Below the pieces are notes generated by a model. The model worked only from the letters and a program-made list of their open reading frames with translations. It was not told where the DNA came from and made no database searches. From CAIJMU01 sp035530275 (GTDB lineage Bacteria > Spirochaetota > Spirochaetia > Treponematales > Rectinemataceae), in NCBI GenBank assembly GCA_035530275.1, contig DATKVC010000006.1:62001-126000 (forward strand): a DNA stretch of 64,000 nucleotides, read 5' to 3'. The stretch's first letter is position 1. Every line of letters begins with the position of its first letter. Of this stretch, positions 60,508 through 64,000 are shown piece after piece. A program made the translations under genes and the position numbers.

Positions 60508-60801
60508 GTCTGAGCCTCCTCCAAGAGCGAAATGAGTTTGCCGCCTTTGGGTCTAATTGCTATGAAGTGACCTCATAGGCTGGCGTAGAAACGCGAAGAT
60601 TGAGGTACGATTCCACGGCTGTCAAGGGGAAAAACTGATTCAATTGGTAACATTAATTATTTATAACCTCGCGAGACAGGTCCTCACCCGAAGCGCGCGG
60701 CACGATCATCGAAGCGCCTCGGCTCCGGCGACCGCTGCGAAGGCGTCGCCCGCAGTCGGCGCCGTAGCCCGGCAATTCGCGTCACTTTTATCGATTTCCC
60801 G
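60508..60801. promoter_or_regulatory. Divergent intergenic region with liv promoter candidate
   Basis: An AT-richer stretch. On the minus strand a -35 TTGACA (60625-60620) is followed at 17 bp by a poor -10 (CAATCT), preceded by an AT-rich TTATAAATAATTAATG tract that may act as an UP element or binding site. No RNA gene or ORF was recognised. Confidence 0.4.
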
Positions 60802-60830
60802 TTGACTTCGTTCCGTCATCCTGCTTAAAT
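60802..60830 (+). promoter_or_regulatory. Promoter of the FAD/Fe-S oxidoreductase gene
   Basis: -35 TTGACT (60802-60807), 17-bp spacer, -10 TTAAAT (60825-60830), with the ATG at 60867. Confidence 0.65.
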
Positions 60831-60866
60831 CCAAAAATCCTTTCTTGAAAGAACAAAGGCGGCGCG

Positions 60867-63800
60867 ATGCGCGAGACACCACGGGAGATTCCCTACAACT
60901 ACACGTCGGCCGACGACGCCCAGGTCGTACGGTTCCTCCTCGGCCCCGCGGCCTGGGAAACCCTCGACGCTTTGCGCGAAAGGCGAGTCACCGGGCGATC
61001 GGCCCGCCTCCTCCTGCGTGTCCTGGGCGAACTCTTTCTCGTGAGACGAAATCCTTACATATATGACGAACTTCTCTCCTTGCCGGATCGCAGGCGCCGT
61101 TTCGCCGCTCGAGTGGGCCACGATCTCGAGCAGGTCGAGAAGCGTTCCGCCGGCGACACGGAGGTCCTCGGCCTCGTTCGGCAATGCGTCGGCCTCGTCG
61201 ACGGGCTCCTCGCCGAGCTGGACGCCGCTCCCTCTCGGCGCGCGCGCGTTCGCGCCGCCCTCGGAGCCGTCGTGGGTCAGGCCAACCTTCATTTCGATCC
61301 CTTCGCCCTGATCTCGCACGCGACCGACGCGACGGACTGGCGCCTCCGGCTGCCCTTCGCAGTCGTCTACCCGACGACCGTGGAGCAGGTGGCGCCCCTC
61401 CTCGCCGCTATCTCCGCGATCGGGCTAAAGGCCATCGCGCGAGGAGCGGGCACGGGACTCACAGGTGGCGCTGTCCCCCTCGCGCCGGATGTCGTGGTCG
61501 TCAACACGGAGCGGCTCAATCGCGTGGTGGCGATCGGGGACGGCGATGGGAGCTTCGGCTTTCTCGACGCCGAGGCCGGTTGCGTCACCGAAACCGCGAT
61601 CCACGAGGCGAAACGCAGGGGCTGGGTATTCGCGACCGATCCAACGAGCTCCTGGGCCTGCACCCTGGGCGGCAACATCGCCGAGAACGCAGGCGGCAAA
61701 ACGGCGGTGCTCTGGGGCACGGCCGTCGACAACCTCCTTTCCTGGCGCATGGCCCTTTCCGACGGTCGCCGCATCGTCGTCGAGCGCCTCGATCATCCGG
61801 GACGCAAAATAGTCCCCGAGGATAGCCTCCGCTTTTCTGTGCGCGCGGAGAACGGCGCTTCTTCGACCGTCGAGCTCCGAGGCTCGGAGCTTCGCAAGGA
61901 AGGCTTGTGGAAGGACATCACCAACAAGGCGCTCTCCGGTCTGCCTGGCCTGCAGAAGGAGGGCACAGACGGCGTCATCACGGGCGCTCGCTTCATCCTG
62001 TACCGGCCCTATGAAAGGAAGACGACGATCTGCCTGGAATTCTTCGGCGACGACATGGAGGATGCCAGCCGAGCCATTCTCGAGATGACCGACGAGTTCG
62101 CGAATCACGGCGAGGAAACCCTCATGGCCCTCGAGCACTTTGATGAGGAGTACGTCGAGGCGGTCGAATACCGAGCGAAGGCCAGCCGCGGCGGAAGGCC
62201 CAAGGCGGTGCTCCTCGTCGACCTCGTCGCGCACGACGAGGTCGGGCTCGCGCGGGGTATCTCGCGCATGAAGGCCCTGCTCGCGCCGCACGCGGGAACC
62301 GAGGCCTTTTATGCCCGAGACGAGTCAGAGGCCGAAGAGTTCTGGGCGGTGCGCAAGAAGCTCGGCGCTATCGCCCGCCACACCAACGCCTTCAAGCTCA
62401 ACGAGGACGTCGTCCTGCCCCTCCCGCGGCTCGCGGACTTCGCGGCCTTCGTCGACTCCTTCAACCTCGACGAGGAGCGCCGAAATCAACGCGAAATCGC
62501 CGTCGAGTACAAGGCGCTGCTCGCCCATGAAGCGAAAGCCGACCCGTCTTTCACGGCGAGAGTCGAAGCCGCGGAGCCGCTGTTCGTCGACTTCGAGGCT
62601 GGACTCGGCTCCGTCACGCGCGAGCGACTCCGCGCCGCCGGGCCGGCGGTCGCCTTGCGCGACGCCCTCATCGAGCGCTTCGCCGGCCACGCAGAGCTCG
62701 AAGCGGCCTTTCGCGAGGCCTTCAGCCAAGAACAGGCCCGCCTCATCAAAGTGGCTACGCACATGCACGCCGGCGACGGCAACGTGCACTGCAACATACC
62801 GGTGTTCTCGAACGACCGCGCCATGATGGCGCGAGCCCACGCGGCCGCTGATCGCGTCATGCGCGAGGCGGTGCGGCTCGGCGGGGTGGTGAGCGGCGAG
62901 CACGGCATCGGCGTCACCAAGATGAGCTACCTCGAACCCGAGCGCGTCGAAGCCCTCGATGCGCATCGCGCCTCGTACGACCCCGAGGGGATCATGAGCC
63001 CCGGCGCATTGCGCGATCCCGACATCATGGAGCGGGTCTTCACGCCTAGCTTCAATCTCCTCGGCCTCGAGGCGCGCATCCTTCAGCACGACCGCCTCGC
63101 CGTCATCGCCGGCAAGATCCAGAGCTGCATCCGATGCGGAAAGTGCAAGCCCGACTGCTGCGTCAACATTCCCGAAAAGGCCATGTTCTACCATCCTCGT
63201 AACAAGAACCTCGCCATCGCGAGCGTCATCGAGGCGATCCTGTACGATTCGCAGAGAAGTCGTTCCGCCGATTTCGCCCAACTCGCCGGGCTCGGCGATG
63301 TCGCCGACCATTGCACCGTCTGCCACAAGTGCCAAAAACCCTGCCCCGTAGAAATCGACACGGGCGAAGTCAGCCTTCTCGAGCGCGAAATCCTCAAGGC
63401 CCGCGGCCTCAAGCGTACGAGCCCGGCGACGCGGGCCTCCCTCGCCTTTCTGGCCAAAGGCGACGACAAGGTCTTCCAGGCGGGCTTTCGCTTCCTCGTG
63501 CTCGGCGCCGGCATGCGCGGGCAGCGGCTGGCCTCGCGACTCGCGATGGCCGTCGCTCCGCTGAAGGCGCGACGAGAAACCATGCCCGTCGCTCTCCTTG
63601 CGTCGCCTATGCCGAAGGCCAAGGGCCTTCCCTTACAGCTGTCCTTGCCTCGCCACGGTGAGCGACAGGCCTTCTTCGTCGCGCCGCCCCGCGCTGCCGG
63701 TCGCATCGAAGGCGATGACGCCGATCGCAACCGCACGGTCTTCTACTTTCCCGGCTGCGGCAGCGAGCGCCTCCATGGCGCGATAGGCCGCGCATCTCTT

Positions 63801-64000
63801 TACATCCTGTTGAAGTCCGGCGCGCAGGTCGTTCTTCCGCCCACTGGCATGTGCTGCAGTTATCCCTTCGCCGTCAACGGACGCGCGGGGGAACGCAGAG
63901 GCATCGAGTTGCGCAACGCCATAGTGTTCGGTCAGATAAGGGACATGTTCGCCCATCTCGAATTCGACGCGGTCGTCCTGTCCTGCGGCACCTGCAAGGA
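60867..64000 (+). CDS. FAD-linked oxidoreductase with [4Fe-4S] and CCG domains (YdiJ/GlcD-GlcF-like), 3' end outside window
   Basis: Open from ATG 60867 to the window edge (about 1,044 codons, no stop). Order of domains: an N-terminal helical part, FAD_binding_4 (PTTVEQVAPLLAAISA; ARGAGTGLTGGAVPL; TSSWACTLGGNIAENAGG), FAD-oxidase C-terminal domain ending HMHAGDGNVHCNIPV and GGVVSGEHGIGVTK, then ferredoxin clusters CIRCGKCKPDCC and CTVCHKCQKPCP, and the beginning of a CCG domain (FYFPGCGSERLHG; GMCCSYPF; SCGTCK). This is the layout of D-2-hydroxyacid (D-lactate or D-2-hydroxyglutarate) dehydrogenases of the YdiJ type. The electron acceptor is unknown. Confidence 0.92.
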   Translation, partial: MRETPREIPYNYTSADDAQVVRFLLGPAAWETLDALRERRVTGRSARLLLRVLGELFLVRRNPYIYDELLSLPDRRRRFAARVGHDLEQVEKRSAGDTEVLGLVRQCVGLVDGLLAELDAAPSRRARVRAALGAVVGQANLHFDPFALISHATDATDWRLRLPFAVVYPTTVEQVAPLLAAISAIGLKAIARGAGTGLTGGAVPLAPDVVVVNTERLNRVVAIGDGDGSFGFLDAEAGCVTETAIHEAKRRGWVFATDPTSSWACTLGGNIAENAGGKTAVLWGTAVDNLLSWRMALSDGRRIVVERLDHPGRKIVPEDSLRFSVRAENGASSTVELRGSELRKEGLWKDITNKALSGLPGLQKEGTDGVITGARFILYRPYERKTTICLEFFGDDMEDASRAILEMTDEFANHGEETLMALEHFDEEYVEAVEYRAKASRGGRPKAVLLVDLVAHDEVGLARGISRMKALLAPHAGTEAFYARDESEAEEFWAVRKKLGAIARHTNAFKLNEDVVLPLPRLADFAAFVDSFNLDEERRNQREIAVEYKALLAHEAKADPSFTARVEAAEPLFVDFEAGLGSVTRERLRAAGPAVALRDALIERFAGHAELEAAFREAFSQEQARLIKVATHMHAGDGNVHCNIPVFSNDRAMMARAHAAADRVMREAVRLGGVVSGEHGIGVTKMSYLEPERVEALDAHRASYDPEGIMSPGALRDPDIMERVFTPSFNLLGLEARILQHDRLAVIAGKIQSCIRCGKCKPDCCVNIPEKAMFYHPRNKNLAIASVIEAILYDSQRSRSADFAQLAGLGDVADHCTVCHKCQKPCPVEIDTGEVSLLEREILKARGLKRTSPATRASLAFLAKGDDKVFQAGFRFLVLGAGMRGQRLASRLAMAVAPLKARRETMPVALLASPMPKAKGLPLQLSLPRHGERQAFFVAPPRAAGRIEGDDADRNRTVFYFPGCGSERLHGAIGRASLYILLKSGAQVVLPPTGMCCSYPFAVNGRAGERRGIELRNAIVFGQIRDMFAHLEFDAVVLSCGTCK

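Noticed and set aside
1..64000. tRNA, rRNA, CRISPR or prophage regions
   Set aside because: No clover-leaf arms with GTTCRA-type T-loops, no repeat-spacer array, and no integrase, transposase or phage structural genes were recognised by eye. A tRNAscan or CRISPR search could not be run.

Overview
The window is high-GC (about 64 % by eye), densely packed chromosomal DNA from a diderm bacterium. Diderm is inferred from a Lol-like lipoprotein-sorting operon, a predicted outer-membrane beta-barrel and lipoprotein signal peptides. BMP-family nucleoside uptake, the MASE3 sensor kinase and the gene neighbourhoods would fit a high-GC Spirochaetota lineage, but that is a guess. I saw no rRNA, tRNA, CRISPR array, phage or classical transposase.

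Layout. 0-1.7 kb: the end of an ABC-2 exporter (ATPase tail plus two permeases). 1.7-7.1 kb (minus): FtsX permease, LolA-like protein, LolD-like ATPase, beta-barrel and second FtsX permease, preceded by a near-consensus promoter, a structured RNA leader and a terminator. 7.5-10.7 kb: a tandem duplication of an AAA ATPase/PD-(D/E)XK gene, each copy with a promoter implying leaderless mRNA. 10.8-17 kb: mixed enzymes (DUF362-ferredoxin, PNPOx-like, DUF1801, serine hydrolase, S10 peptidase, SDR).

17-27.3 kb: a two-armed nucleoside salvage island. The minus arm encodes a BMP-type nucleoside ABC importer, a purine nucleoside phosphorylase, an MTA/SAH-type deaminase and a cupin_5 protein. The divergent plus arm encodes MtnA, a DeoR-type regulator and a class II aldolase. 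Together they read as a deaminase-first route that turns 5'-methylthioadenosine and/or 5'-deoxyadenosine into DHAP plus an aldehyde. The phosphorylase carries residues that fit 6-oxo, 5'-modified nucleosides.

27.3-35.9 kb: a J-domain protein, a nucleotidyltransferase divergent from a hexapeptide-repeat protein, a HAD phosphatase, an Fe(III)/AfuA-type ABC importer with three hairpins after its binding-protein gene, NagB and a PAP2 phosphatase. 36-41.2 kb: a lysine riboswitch with terminator, then dapE-asd-dapB-dapD and a lysA-type decarboxylase. 41.3-51.9 kb: a secreted unknown, a BTAD regulator, gltBD, a MASE3 histidine kinase broken at a G8 tract, and a zinc-ribbon membrane protein. 51.9-56 kb: a CrtC/AttH-like lipoprotein and, divergently, a cupin-MetH activation-domain fusion coupled to ahcY. 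56-60.5 kb: a complete Liv-type ABC importer. 60.9 kb to the end: a large FAD/Fe-S oxidoreductase that runs out of the window.

A short word, GGGACAGTCAC, occurs 12 times (either strand) between 0.8 and 30.4 kb, mostly inside genes where it encodes GTVT or GQSL, and I did not see it in the remaining 34 kb.
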